Of a stretch of 64,000 nucleotides of DNA, positions 54,253 to 63,718 are shown piece after piece; the first letter of the stretch is position 1; each line of letters opens with the position of its first letter. Source of the stretch: an uncultured Flavobacteriales bacterium (lineage in GTDB: Bacteria > Bacteroidota > Bacteroidia > Flavobacteriales_D > Parvicellaceae); the NCBI GenBank assembly GCA_913030835.1, contig CAJWDP010000013.1, forward strand, positions 1-64,000, given 5' to 3'. A model generated the notes under the pieces. The model had not been told where the DNA came from. It ran no database searches and was given only the letters and a program-made list of their open reading frames with translations. A program made the translations under genes and the position numbers.

Positions 54253-55530
54253 ATGGAAACGATTACTACAATGACATCGGAACGAGCAATGGAGCTTGAG
54301 GATCAGTATGGCGCACACAATTATCACCCTTTACCAGTGGTTTTGTCCAGGGGGGAAGGTGTATTTCTATGGGATTGTGAAGGCAAGCAATATTATGATT
54401 TTCTATCTGCTTATTCAGCAGTTAATCAGGGACATTGCCATCCGAAAATAGTAGAGGCCTTAAAAGAGCAAGCAGAAACACTTACGCTTACGTCGAGGGC
54501 ATTTTTCAACGATGCCCTAGGTCCATATGAGAAGTTCATGTCCAACTTCTTTGGTTTTGACAAGGTGCTGCCGATGAATACTGGAGCGGAAGCGGTTGAA
54601 ACGGCGATTAAATTGTGTAGAAAATGGGCCTATGAGAAAAGAGGGATACCCGAAAACGAAGCTAAGATCATAGTTTGTGAGAATAATTTTCATGGGAGGA
54701 CAACCACCATTGTTTCTTTTTCAAACGATCCTGATGCGCGAAAGAATTTTGGGCCTTATACTCCGGGGTTTATCAAAATACCATACGACGACATCGATGC
54801 TTTACGAAGTGCACTTAAGGAAGAACATGTTGCCGGATTTTTGGTAGAGCCAATACAAGGTGAGGCGGGAGTCTATGTTCCAGCGGATGACTATTTGAAC
54901 CAGGCGGCAGAATTATGTAAGGCGAATAACATTTTGTTTATAGCGGATGAGGTTCAGACAGGAATTGCCCGAACAGGAAGACTTCTGGCAACCTGTGGAA
55001 ACTGTTCTTGTCCGGAAAAAAATTGCTCGGGTACTCCCGATGTGAAGCCCGATATACTAATTCTCGGTAAGGCTGTATCCGGAGGAGTCTATCCGGTTTC
55101 TGCAGTTCTTGCAGATGATGATATTATGTCGGTGATCAAGCCTGGGCAGCATGGATCTACTTTTGGAGGCAATCCGATGGCTGCAAAAGTTGCGGTAGCT
55201 GCCTTGGAGGTAGTGAGAGAGGAACGACTCGCCGAGAATGCAGATAAATTGGGAATGTTATTTCGAGCAGAAATGAAACGAATTATCGAATCTACTGATC
55301 TGGTTCTCTCTGTTCGTGGAAAAGGATTGCTCAATGCCATTTTAATTAACGATACGGAAGACAGCACTACGGCCTGGGACTTGTGTGTGGCAATGAAAGA
55401 TAATGGTCTATTGGCGAAACCAACACATGGCAATATTATTCGTTTTGCACCACCGTTGGTAATTACTGAGGAGCAATTAAAAGACTGTATCGCGATTATC
55501 GAAAAGTCAATCCAAGAATTCAACAGATAA
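54253..55530 (+). CDS. rocD: Ornithine--oxo-acid aminotransferase
   Basis: 425 aa from the ATG at 54253 (another at 54271). The frame is open 69 codons further up, but the family begins near [20 protein letters not shown] and an exact promoter box sits at 54146. PLP-dependent class [49 protein letters not shown] and the Schiff-base Lys in [10 protein letters not shown]. It converts ornithine and 2-oxoglutarate to glutamate semialdehyde and glutamate. Just before the active-site Lys is a Cys-rich insert, [15 protein letters not shown], with four closely spaced Cys. Confidence 0.93.
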   Translation: METITTMTSERAMELEDQYGAHNYHPLPVVLSRGEGVFLWDCEGKQYYDFLSAYSAVNQGHCHPKIVEALKEQAETLTLTSRAFFNDALGPYEKFMSNFFGFDKVLPMNTGAEAVETAIKLCRKWAYEKRGIPENEAKIIVCENNFHGRTTTIVSFSNDPDARKNFGPYTPGFIKIPYDDIDALRSALKEEHVAGFLVEPIQGEAGVYVPADDYLNQAAELCKANNILFIADEVQTGIARTGRLLATCGNCSCPEKNCSGTPDVKPDILILGKAVSGGVYPVSAVLADDDIMSVIKPGQHGSTFGGNPMAAKVAVAALEVVREERLAENADKLGMLFRAEMKRIIESTDLVLSVRGKGLLNAILINDTEDSTTAWDLCVAMKDNGLLAKPTHGNIIRFAPPLVITEEQLKDCIAIIEKSIQEFNR

Positions 55531-55563
55531 GAAATCTTACTAATCAGTATTTAGGGAAAGAAA

Positions 55564-55591
55564 AAAGGCCATCTTGTTACAAATGGCCTTT
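55564..55591 (-). terminator. Hairpin between rocD and the adhesin gene, possible terminator
   Basis: AAAGGCCAT / ATGGCCTTT, nine pairs around a 10-nt loop. The T run is better on the minus strand (the plus strand has an A run upstream), but on the plus strand it also lies 34 nt after the rocD stop, so it may work both ways. Confidence 0.65.
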
Positions 55592-55870
55592 CCGATAAAC
55601 TAGGTGTTGATGTAAGCTTAGTTTCCTAAGCTATTAGCGTTGTAGTTTCATTGGTTAGCTAGTTATCTGTGTTAGCGTTTTTCATCTTCCGACATAAATC
55701 GTCAGAATGGGTGTTATCAATGCCAATCCCTGATTCCGTTGACGTTGATATATCAAATATAGTATTATTTCGACAAACCATTAAAAATAATAGACAAAAT
55801 AATGTAAAAAATAGACAAAACTATTTATTGCAAATACCACGGTTTAAAGAAAATCATTTTCATAGAATAG

Positions 55871-55897
55871 AAAAAGGCGTCAATTCGACGCCTTTTT
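55871..55897 (-). terminator. Terminator of the adhesin gene
   Basis: AAAAAGGCGTC / GACGCCTTTTT, eleven pairs around AATTC; the A and T runs at both ends make it usable in either direction. It lies 20 nt past the stop of the adhesin gene. Confidence 0.88.
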
Positions 55898-55917
55898 CCT
55901 TTAATATTAATAAAACC

Positions 55918-58900
55918 TTACAGCTTGGATATAGGTTTTGTTATTTGCTTATCGCCAACAATTATTCGATAAAAATAATTCCCGGTTTCAAGCGTCTGTA
56001 TGTTGTGGGTGACCACAAGGCCTCCAGTGAACTTATTCACAGGAATTGTTGCCACTCGTTTGCCTAGCATGTCAAACAATTCAATGGAAACATTTTCATC
56101 AATGATGTTCTGGAATGCTAAATTCACAAGATTCGAAGAAGGATTTGGGAATACAACTACATCATCAAACGAATCAATAGTAGCTCCAGCTTCGCTAGCA
56201 ATTCCTGTTTTAGCCAGATCAGCACAAGTCGTATCTACTCCACATTCACCCAGTGTACAACCAATAGCTAAATGTGCAGGGACAGCAGAAGCGGAAACAC
56301 AAATCGTGTGTGCATTCGACGGATTACCCGGAGGAATTTGACACATTTCTACTTTTTGAACACTGCTATTTCCTGCATAGCAAATCACATCGATTGCACA
56401 GATCGTAACATCATCAGTCGCGACGCAACCATTTGCATCGGTAACGGTGAGTGTATAGGTCGTACTAACTGACGGACAAAATGTTGCGGTAGTTCCGACT
56501 TGTCCATCGCTCCATGAGTAGGTATATGGAGGTGTTCCTCCACTAGCAGAGCCATTCGACGTTGCACATGAAAGCGGAGCATAACCGTAATATACAACTT
56601 GATTCGGTCCTGCATCTGCCACGAGCAAGGTTGGCTCGTCTATAACTACAGAAGCAGTTTCTGAACATCCATTGGCATCGGTTACCGTAACAACATACGT
56701 TCCTGCACAAAGACCCGTTGCTGTTGATGAAGTCTGATTAGCTGGATCATTCCATGAGTAGCTGTATCCAGGAGTTCCTCCACCTGCAGTAACTGTCGCG
56801 GTTCCATCACAGAATCCAAAACAGGTCGCATCAGTACCGGTAGCACTGGCGGTTAGTAAAGGTGGTTCTGTTAGGGTAATCGATGTAGAAGCCGTACATC
56901 CATTTGCATCCGTAACTGTATACGTATAAGTCCCTGCAGATTCGGTGTAGCTTCCTGTTCCGGTATATGGAGGTGTACCTCCCGTTGCCGAAACGGAAAC
57001 AGTTGTTGTCCCACCGAAGCACAGAATGTCTGGTGCACTGCTCGATGCCTCAAGAAGAGGTGGTTCAGTAACTGAAATCAAGGATGTTTCTGATGAACAT
57101 CCATTGGCATCAATAATATAGACACTGTAAGAACCAGCAGCCAGACCGCTAAATGTATCGGTTGTTTGGCTTGTTCCAGGTCCACCAGCGGCTGTAGTAA
57201 ACGTGCTTATTGGGAATGGACTAGATGCTGTTGAGTTGGAAGTCTCTCCATCCAGAGCATCCGGACCACTGAATGACCATTCTGAAATATCCCAAGATCC
57301 ACCATTCGCGTATGAACCTGAATTTCGATAGGCCCAGCCATCCTTGTACTCCCAGGCCTGTCCTGTACCATCAACATTGATGTTGCCAAATACATCGATC
57401 ACATTTCCATTCTTGAATAACTCGATGGCGTCATCTCCATTGATAGCCATTGACCCACTTGTATAAGATGGAGCACTTCCGAAGAAATTGTTGAATTGAA
57501 CTGTCTCATATGAAATGGTGATGTAAGATCCTGCCAAAGCTGAGATAGAAGGAAGAGTAAATTCCTCACCATCCGTTCCGCCTCCATTATTGGCTGAACC
57601 AACTCCGTAGATACTTAGATCCGGAATGTCTTCAATTACATAGAGCTCAATGGCCTTTGGAGTTCCTCCCGAAAGAGGCCCGTCTATCACACCGGAAATA
57701 ATCATCGGGTTTTCCAATGCACCGCCCAAAATATACGTAAACGGAGCATCTCCTACCGTAGGAGTTATGGTAACCGTTCCATCCGATCCACCGAAACAGC
57801 TCACACTTGAAGAACTTACCGTAAGCTCCGGTGTTGGGTTAGAACCTACAGCAACTGTTTGCGACTCACTTGCACAACCGTTGGCATCTGTAATACTAAC
57901 ACTATAAGAACCCTCCGTTAAACCGGAAAATTCATTAGAAGATTGCGTGGTTCCGCTTCCGCCGGATGTAGTGAAACTTCCTATTGGCATCGGCAAAGCA
58001 GCTGTTGAATTGGAGGATTCACCATCCAATGCATCCGGACCGCTGAACGACCATTCAGAAACATCCCAGATACCGTCGTTTGGTAATGAACCTGTATTTC
58101 TATACGCCCAGCCGTCTTTGTACTCCCAGGGCTGGCCTGTTCCATCTACATTGATGTTTCCAAAAACGTCAATTACCGAACCACTTTTAAACAGCTCGAT
58201 CGCATCGTCTCCATTGATTGCCATTGCACCACTGGTATAGGATGGAGCACTTCCGAAGAAATTACCAAATTGTACAGACTCATAGGATACTGTTATATAT
58301 GATCCTGCTGCTACAGAAACCGATGGGAAAGTAAATTCCTGTCCGTCTGTTCCGCCACCGTTGTTCGCAGATCCAAGACCATAAATACTAAGGTCAGAAA
58401 TGCTTGCTATGGCATAGAGCTCAACAGCTTTTGGTGTACCGCCGGAAAGTGGTCCGTCAACAACTCCTGAGATGATCAATGGATTGTCAATAGCAGTGCC
58501 CAAAGTATAGGTAAACGGTGCGTCACCCGTTGTAGGATTGATCGTAATTGAACCGTCCGATCCACCGAAGCACGTGACTTCAACTACTGAAGTCGTGAAA
58601 TCTGGTGTTGGATTTACGGTCACACCTAAGCTGGATGAGTTCGACCCGCAGCTGTTGCTTCCCGTTACACTGACATTTCCTGAACTGGAACCGAAATCAA
58701 CAGTAATGCTGTTTGTGCCGGCTCCTGATGTGATCGTTGCACCGGAAGGAACAGACCAGCTGTAGGTATCGAAGGAAGTAGCCAATGAATACGATACTCC
58801 TGATTCATTTTCACAAACCGATCCAGGACCTGATATAGACCCGATCGAAGGAGTGTCTAGATTGCCGATAACACCCAAGTTAAACGCCCCTTGTGAAGAG

Positions 58901-60384
58901 GAAGAAAACCCTTCTACATGAATGTAGTAAGTTCCAGGTGAAAGCGATGCGGTAATACTGGATTGCAAGCCACACGCATCGTCGTTAAGCGCAATCGAAG
59001 TGCCACCGCATGGGGCGCTCCTTAGGTAGAGGTAAGTGTCCCAGGATGCTCCTCCACAAGTAGTAAATGTGTAGGTCCCGGAGCAAGAAATGTTAATTTC
59101 GTAAACCCGATCCGGTGAGGATCTCAAGCTACAATCGTTGCAAGCTCCTACTGTAGTTCCTGAAATTGTAAATGGACTGGTATAGCTATACGTTCCATCA
59201 ATTCCACCCGGTGGGGGAATACATGGACAGCTGATTGAAAACGTACCTGAACTAGGTGAAGTATTTTCATCATCGATCAAGAACAAGTAGGTGACACCGC
59301 CCGTTAAGAAAACAGCATTCGTTGCTGTGCTAAATACATCGTCTACGTAAGTCCAGCCTGAGCTGCTACAAGATCCTGTTTTGTAAAAAAGATCCACGTA
59401 AAATCCGCTATTCGATATTGAAATATCATAGGTGCCGGAAACACTAGGTGTGTAGGAAAATACTTGTTCTTCACCCGGTGTACCCCATGGACCTGGAGGA
59501 TTCCAAGCGCCATTGCCTGATAACGAATAACTGTAGCTGCTACCACAGCTAACATTTTGTATCGATGCACATGGGTCAGCTGCCGGTGTAGGACATGTTA
59601 TAGATATTGTTCCGGAACTGCTTGAAGTGTTTTCATCATCAATTAAAAATAGGTAGTTTACTCCTGCAGTGAGTGTCAAAGAATTGGTTCCTGAACTGAA
59701 AATATCATCAACATATGTCCAGCCACTTGAGCTGCAACTACCGGATTTATAAAACAAATCCACGTAGAAGCCACTATTGGTTACTACAATAGAGTGAGGT
59801 CCTGACACGGTTGGAGTGAATGAAAATACCTGCTCTTCTCCGGGAGTGCCCCAGGGTCCGGGTGGATTCCAGGCACCTGACCCCGAAAGACTGAATGTAC
59901 CTGTGCTTCCACATGACAATGGGCTAATGCTCGTACATGGATTTGCAGGAGGAGCTCCCCCGGTTACACGGGTTGCTCTCAGCGTCATACAGCTACTTTG
60001 ACTTCCGCAAAAGTATCTGTCGATCAGGACTCTTACACTTGACGTAGTCGCTGTAAATTGCACTTTACTCTGTAATCCACAGAAGTCGTCGTTGTAGGCA
60101 ATAAATGAGCCCGATGCATCATCGTATACAGTAATTTGTGTGTCAAAGTCAGTGTCTCCACATGTTTCGAATGAATATTGGGAGCCGGGAACAAGTCCCG
60201 TTACCAATCTATATTCACCTCCATACAAGCAGAAGGATAATGTAGTGGTTACGCCCACTGTTGTGGGTGCTGAAGATGTTCCGAATTGGATATTGTTATT
60301 CGGGCATTGTGAATAGCCAATCTGTGCACTGAAGATAGAAAGGCCAAGAACAACCCCAAGTAAAAGTAGTAGTTTGTTTTTCAT
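55918..60384 (-). CDS. Giant T9SS-secreted surface protein with SprB and lamin-tail-like domains
   Basis: 1,488 aa. Signal peptide (MKNKLLLLLGVVLGLSIFSAQIGYSQ). Order from the N-terminus: a beta domain (to about 140); two copies of a 122-residue unit (AWNPPGPWGTPGEEQVFS; DLFYKSGSCSSSGWTYVDD); a related domain (DTYLYLRSAPCGG); a PKD/Ig-like domain; two copies of a 258-residue composite in which a lamin-tail-like domain (GPLSGGTPKAVELY; GDDAIELFKSGSVIDVFG) interrupts a SprB repeat (CFGGSDGSITINPTTGDAPF and SYSVSITDANGCASES); three further SprB/PKD-like repeats; a CQIPPGNPSNAHTICVSA motif; and a T9SS type A sorting domain (VVVFPNPSSNLVNLAF to the C-terminus). It should be secreted by T9SS and attached to or released from the cell surface, with an adhesive role inferred. 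Co-transcribed with the small gene upstream. Confidence 0.92.
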   Translation of the reverse strand: MKNKLLLLLGVVLGLSIFSAQIGYSQCPNNNIQFGTSSAPTTVGVTTTLSFCLYGGEYRLVTGLVPGSQYSFETCGDTDFDTQITVYDDASGSFIAYNDDFCGLQSKVQFTATTSSVRVLIDRYFCGSQSSCMTLRATRVTGGAPPANPCTSISPLSCGSTGTFSLSGSGAWNPPGPWGTPGEEQVFSFTPTVSGPHSIVVTNSGFYVDLFYKSGSCSSSGWTYVDDIFSSGTNSLTLTAGVNYLFLIDDENTSSSSGTISITCPTPAADPCASIQNVSCGSSYSYSLSGNGAWNPPGPWGTPGEEQVFSYTPSVSGTYDISISNSGFYVDLFYKTGSCSSSGWTYVDDVFSTATNAVFLTGGVTYLFLIDDENTSPSSGTFSISCPCIPPPGGIDGTYSYTSPFTISGTTVGACNDCSLRSSPDRVYEINISCSGTYTFTTCGGASWDTYLYLRSAPCGGTSIALNDDACGLQSSITASLSPGTYYIHVEGFSSSSQGAFNLGVIGNLDTPSIGSISGPGSVCENESGVSYSLATSFDTYSWSVPSGATITSGAGTNSITVDFGSSSGNVSVTGSNSCGSNSSSLGVTVNPTPDFTTSVVEVTCFGGSDGSITINPTTGDAPFTYTLGTAIDNPLIISGVVDGPLSGGTPKAVELYAIASISDLSIYGLGSANNGGGTDGQEFTFPSVSVAAGSYITVSYESVQFGNFFGSAPSYTSGAMAINGDDAIELFKSGSVIDVFGNINVDGTGQPWEYKDGWAYRNTGSLPNDGIWDVSEWSFSGPDALDGESSNSTAALPMPIGSFTTSGGSGTTQSSNEFSGLTEGSYSVSITDANGCASESQTVAVGSNPTPELTVSSSSVSCFGGSDGTVTITPTVGDAPFTYILGGALENPMIISGVIDGPLSGGTPKAIELYVIEDIPDLSIYGVGSANNGGGTDGEEFTLPSISALAGSYITISYETVQFNNFFGSAPSYTSGSMAINGDDAIELFKNGNVIDVFGNINVDGTGQAWEYKDGWAYRNSGSYANGGSWDISEWSFSGPDALDGETSNSTASSPFPISTFTTAAGGPGTSQTTDTFSGLAAGSYSVYIIDANGCSSETSLISVTEPPLLEASSSAPDILCFGGTTTVSVSATGGTPPYTGTGSYTESAGTYTYTVTDANGCTASTSITLTEPPLLTASATGTDATCFGFCDGTATVTAGGGTPGYSYSWNDPANQTSSTATGLCAGTYVVTVTDANGCSETASVVIDEPTLLVADAGPNQVVYYGYAPLSCATSNGSASGGTPPYTYSWSDGQVGTTATFCPSVSTTYTLTVTDANGCVATDDVTICAIDVICYAGNSSVQKVEMCQIPPGNPSNAHTICVSASAVPAHLAIGCTLGECGVDTTCADLAKTGIASEAGATIDSFDDVVVFPNPSSNLVNLAFQNIIDENVSIELFDMLGKRVATIPVNKFTGGLVVTHNIQTLETGNYFYRIIVGDKQITKPISKL
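57056..58604 (-). repeat. Tandem duplication, period exactly 774 nt, inside the adhesin gene
   Basis: Two adjacent copies (approximate ends) of the SprB plus lamin-tail composite. Matching words, for example GAGCACTTCC at 57471 and 58245, and TTGG at 57657 and 58431, are each 774 nt (258 codons) apart. The copies differ mainly at synonymous sites, so the duplication is old enough to have drifted but is under protein-level constraint. Confidence 0.9.
59219..59950 (-). repeat. Tandem duplication, period 366 nt, near the N-terminus of the adhesin
   Basis: Two copies (approximate ends) of a 122-codon unit containing NPPGPWGTPGEEQVF. The word GGATTCC recurs 366 nt apart (near 59498 and 59864). 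Confidence 0.85.
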
Positions 60385-60396
60385 GATTTCTGGGGT

Positions 60397-60945
60397 TTAT
60401 TTGTTTTGATTCTTACGTATTTCTTCTCTTTCAGCTCTTTCCTGTTTCGTCATTGTCGATTTCGACGAAGTCATTTTTTTGTAGAGCTCAGGGTTGTTTT
60501 CGATCCAGATTTGCTTATTCGCATCGTAGATGGCTTTGTCTTTTTCGGGATCACCTGTATGAACCATTTTAGGGAAACTGGATGGAAAATCTTTCCCTTG
60601 CCAATTATCAAACTGCTGCTGTCTTTCTGCATCAACCGGATCGCCATTTTCAGCACGTTCGGCCCTTCTTTGTTGTTCCAAATGTTTTGTCCATTCGGCT
60701 TTCATTTGGGCATATTGTTTGTCGTCTAATTGTTGCAATTGATTTTTTGCCATCCAATTGGATTTAAAATTCTGTAAATCCAATTCTGCCTTGCTCGCAG
60801 ACTGAGCGTTGAATTGCAGACAGATGAACAATAGTAGAAATGTGGTCAACAGACCGCGATGGTACCGATTAATGAATCGCCCCGTAATTTTAGGTGCATG
60901 GGTTTTTCTTTTCCCAAGCCCCCGTTTTTTCTTAGTGGTTTCCAT
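60397..60945 (-). CDS. Small exported or membrane-anchored partner of the adhesin
   Basis: 182 aa. A long basic N-terminus (KKKRGLGKRKTHAPK) precedes one hydrophobic segment (about 32-48, LLTTFLLLFICLQFNAQ), which reads as a signal anchor or a long signal peptide. The rest is highly charged and helical (QQRRAERAENGDPVDAER; KQERAEREEIRKNQNK). No family recognised. It ends 12 nt before the adhesin ATG and is preceded by an exact -7 box, so the two form an operon and a helper role in adhesin export or folding is a fair guess. Confidence 0.6.
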   Translation of the reverse strand: METTKKKRGLGKRKTHAPKITGRFINRYHRGLLTTFLLLFICLQFNAQSASKAELDLQNFKSNWMAKNQLQQLDDKQYAQMKAEWTKHLEQQRRAERAENGDPVDAERQQQFDNWQGKDFPSSFPKMVHTGDPEKDKAIYDANKQIWIENNPELYKKMTSSKSTMTKQERAEREEIRKNQNK

Positions 60946-60992
60946 AGTTTAGTAAGCTGATATTATGAATTAGGTGATTGATTTGTGCGCTT

Positions 60993-61000
60993 CAAACGTA
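60993..61000 (-). promoter_or_regulatory. -7 box of the adhesin operon
   Basis: Minus strand TACGTTTG, exact match, 47 nt before the start of the small partner gene. Confidence 0.5.
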
Positions 61001-61193
61001 AATTTGAAAGCACATGTAATATTCGATGAAGGTATTAAAATATTCGACAAACAAAACAAAAATGCGGATAAAATAACATTCGCATAATATTAATTTGTCA
61101 TTTCAATGCAAAATTAATTCAATCGAATGCAATATTTTTTCAAATGGAGATGAAAATGATTAATAGGATGGGGTAATCAGGTATTACCGAATA

Positions 61194-62222
61194 TTACTTC
61201 CTTCGATTCTTGACATAGAAATCTTGAATGAATGCTGTGGTATCAGCAATGCTTGTTTTAATGTCTATGAAATCAATGTTGATGTATTCCCGGATTTTCT
61301 GATTCGAGAAGTCTCTTTGTCTTAAGCTGGCTCTAGCCGATTCCTTTGTTACTTTAGAAGGCTTGCCAGTGAACCAGCTGATAACCAGCAGCAATCTCCA
61401 GGCCATTTCTGCTTTAAATTTTGTCACGTGAATTCTAGGGTGTGGCAGGCCGAATGCGTCTGAAATCAGCTCAAAGACTTCTTTCCAACGTAAATTTTGG
61501 GAAGAAATAATAAACCGCTCACCCGACACATCTGATTCAACCAGCTGAATGATCGATTTGCTGACATCCCGAACATCAACAAAACCGGTTGAACCGTTTG
61601 TGTAGTATTTGAGTCCATTGTAAACCAGCTTAAAGATAGAGGTACTGCTGTTATTCCAATCTCCTGGTCCGGTTACCAAGCTAGGGTTTACGATGACAAC
61701 GTCCACACCTTCCTCATGAATACGCCAGGCTTCTCGCTCACCGCCATGTTTACTAATGGCGTATGCCGAGTTTTTTTTGGAAATTTTCCATTGGCTGTGT
61801 TCTGTAACGGCGGCGCCATTTTTACTCATGCCCAAGGCAGCAACAGAGCTTACATGTCCTATTTTTTTAATCCCATTCTCTTTGCAAGCGTTCACAAGAT
61901 TAGCTGTGCCCGTAATGTTAGAACGGATCATGGTGTTTGCATCCTTTGATTGGTGCGACACAATGGCTGCAGCATGATATACATGTTCAATGCCCTTGGT
62001 CGCTTCAATGAGTGAGTCGATGTCATTCAAATCAGCATCAATCCATTGAATCTTTTCTAAGAGCATCTGATAGTTGTCCGGAGAATAGAACTCGAATAAA
62101 GAATTGATGAATTGGAAACTCGATGAGGTTCGTTTCGTCGCACGGATGGAAACATCTTTTTGACACAGATCGAATAAGATGTGTGCTCCGATCAATCCTG
62201 TTCCTCCTGTTACTAACTTCAT
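61194..62222 (-). CDS. NAD-dependent epimerase/dehydratase family protein
   Basis: 342 aa. Extended SDR: nucleotide motif TGGTGLIGAHILFDL at the N-terminus, VYHAAAIVSH, SSVAALG for the Ser, and YAISKHGGEREAW for YxxxK. The region FVDVRDVSKSIIQLVESD is usual for 3-beta-HSD- or DFR-like reductases. It differs clearly from the reductase at 1.2-2.3 kb, although both are extended SDRs. Substrate not predictable. Divergent from the SiaB-like gene, with 192 bp of AT-rich sequence between. Confidence 0.85.
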   Translation of the reverse strand: MKLVTGGTGLIGAHILFDLCQKDVSIRATKRTSSSFQFINSLFEFYSPDNYQMLLEKIQWIDADLNDIDSLIEATKGIEHVYHAAAIVSHQSKDANTMIRSNITGTANLVNACKENGIKKIGHVSSVAALGMSKNGAAVTEHSQWKISKKNSAYAISKHGGEREAWRIHEEGVDVVIVNPSLVTGPGDWNNSSTSIFKLVYNGLKYYTNGSTGFVDVRDVSKSIIQLVESDVSGERFIISSQNLRWKEVFELISDAFGLPHPRIHVTKFKAEMAWRLLLVISWFTGKPSKVTKESARASLRQRDFSNQKIREYINIDFIDIKTSIADTTAFIQDFYVKNRRK

Positions 62223-62377
62223 TATTCCTGAATAAAGGGTTAATTCGACCTTGCTATAATAGCGAAATTAACAGAGTGAAATAAAATCAGCTCAGAGAAA
62301 ATTGTTATTGGACATTGGGTATAAAAAAAATAGTTATTTTAAATCCATTATTTGGATTGAAGCAGTTTATTATAAAG

Positions 62378-62385
62378 TAATTTTG
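62378..62385 (+). promoter_or_regulatory. -7 box of the tandem SiaB-like gene
   Basis: TAATTTTG, exact match, 29 nt before the ATG at 62415. Confidence 0.5.
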
Positions 62386-62414
62386 TTAATATATTTAATG
62401 AGATAAAGTTGAGT

Positions 62415-63509
62415 ATGCAAAATGACCAGCTTGATAAAATTGAAAAGTTAAAAGCCCATTTTTCTGGTGATCTTATCAGCTTGTATTATCGCGGAATTTT
62501 CTCGGATTCTTTTTCAGATGTATTGATTTCATTGGCAGAACACGAGTCGCACAAGTCGGTTCGGAAAAAGTTGAACTTTCTTATGATAGAGGTCTTTCAG
62601 AATATCATTAGGCACGGCAATGAAAGCGGGGATGAAAGTTCAGATGAATGTTTTGGTGTCAGAAGTGTTCAGGATGGCTTGTACATTTATTCTTCGAACA
62701 GTATCGATAAAGAATCTCACGAAGAATTATTGCCAAAATTGGAGCAGGTGAATAATTTGGGCAAAGCGGATTTAAAAACACTTTATAGAGAAATACTTGA
62801 AGGAAGAAGATTGAGCGAGAAGGGAGGCGCTGGCTTGGGATTGATAGAAATGGCAAGACGTTCAGGGAATCCAATTCAATATAAATTCGAAGAAAAAGAG
62901 AACAGGAACTACCAGTTCAACTATCAGCTGGACTTGTCGGCTGATCGAAATGTCCAGCTGACCAAAACGCAACGCCTTAGCTTGCAAGAGAATATGGATT
63001 CTTTTTCAGTTTGTTTGAGCAATCAAGTTCTGTTTTTGTACAAGGGAGATTTTAAGAAGGATAATGTTAAGGCGCTTGTTGGCATACTTAAGGCGAATAC
63101 CGGCTCTGACTCTGATGATTCCAATTATCAGTTTAAGATATTCCATACGGGTGTCGAGCTAATACAAAACATTTCAAGACATGCGCGTGCAACAAATAAT
63201 TTCACAGAAGGAATGTTTTGCTTGATCAAAACAAAAACAGGTTTCTATGTGTGCACCGGAAATTATATAAAGCCGGGAGAGTTTTCCGAATTGGAGAACC
63301 ACTTAAATACAGTAAATCAATATTCCAATAGTGAATTGAAGAAAGTGTACCTGAACACCCTAAAGCAAAGTGTGCTTGAGGATTCAAGTAGCGCAAAAGT
63401 GGGTCTGATCGACGTTAGACGGTATTGCGGGTCTCGCATAGACTACGAAGTAAACAACCACGAATCAGGAGTATACTTAAGTTTAGGCATACATATCAGC
63501 TCAAATTGA
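62415..63509 (+). CDS. Tandem SiaB-like GHKL protein with a degenerate second half
   Basis: 364 aa from the ATG at 62415 (a TTG two codons upstream is open). Each half resembles the SiaB / DUF6272 family, GHKL-fold proteins that phosphorylate anti-anti-sigma-type partners (in Pseudomonas, SiaC, controlling c-di-GMP and aggregation). The first half has the N box E59-x3-N63-x3-H67 (EVFQNIIRH) and the glycine box GGAGLGL at 137-143. The second half keeps E248-x3-N252-x3-H256 (ELIQNISRH) but has SAKVGL near 326-331 where the glycine box should be. Thus probably one ATP-binding and one regulatory module. No signal peptide or membrane span. Confidence 0.7.
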   Translation: MQNDQLDKIEKLKAHFSGDLISLYYRGIFSDSFSDVLISLAEHESHKSVRKKLNFLMIEVFQNIIRHGNESGDESSDECFGVRSVQDGLYIYSSNSIDKESHEELLPKLEQVNNLGKADLKTLYREILEGRRLSEKGGAGLGLIEMARRSGNPIQYKFEEKENRNYQFNYQLDLSADRNVQLTKTQRLSLQENMDSFSVCLSNQVLFLYKGDFKKDNVKALVGILKANTGSDSDDSNYQFKIFHTGVELIQNISRHARATNNFTEGMFCLIKTKTGFYVCTGNYIKPGEFSELENHLNTVNQYSNSELKKVYLNTLKQSVLEDSSSAKVGLIDVRRYCGSRIDYEVNNHESGVYLSLGIHISSN

Positions 63510-63689
63510 CATCCGCTGTTTACGTTGGTTAAGGACCAATACTTGTTACTATTTTAGGGTAAAGTGAGGCTAATTATTTCAGGAAATTAGGATGTAAAAT
63601 ACCTTGCTATACTACTGCAAAACAAAGGGGAAATTTGATGTTATGTGGAAAACCAGTGCCCCAAGTTCTGAATCGATAGTTCCGAATGT

Positions 63690-63697
63690 TATATTTG
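63690..63697 (+). promoter_or_regulatory. -7 box of tyrS
   Basis: TATATTTG, exact match, 21 nt before the ATG; TTCTG at 63666-63670 is a candidate -33 element with 19 nt between, the normal spacing. Confidence 0.6.
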
Positions 63698-63718
63698 TAC
63701 GAAACACAATTGTAATCG

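Larger units (their letters stand above)
55531..55917. other. AT-rich region between rocD and the adhesin gene, 387 bp
   Basis: It holds two hairpins (55564-55591 and 55871-55897) and, between them, an AT-rich stretch in which AGACAAAA occurs twice. A 132-aa plus-strand open frame starting at 55669 runs into the adhesin gene and has no features of a real gene. I see no promoter or RNA gene. Confidence 0.5.

Noticed and set aside
55669-56067. Plus-strand 132-aa open frame next to the adhesin gene
   Set aside because: Most of it is antisense to the adhesin's T9SS tail or crosses the terminator; low-complexity, with no start signal.
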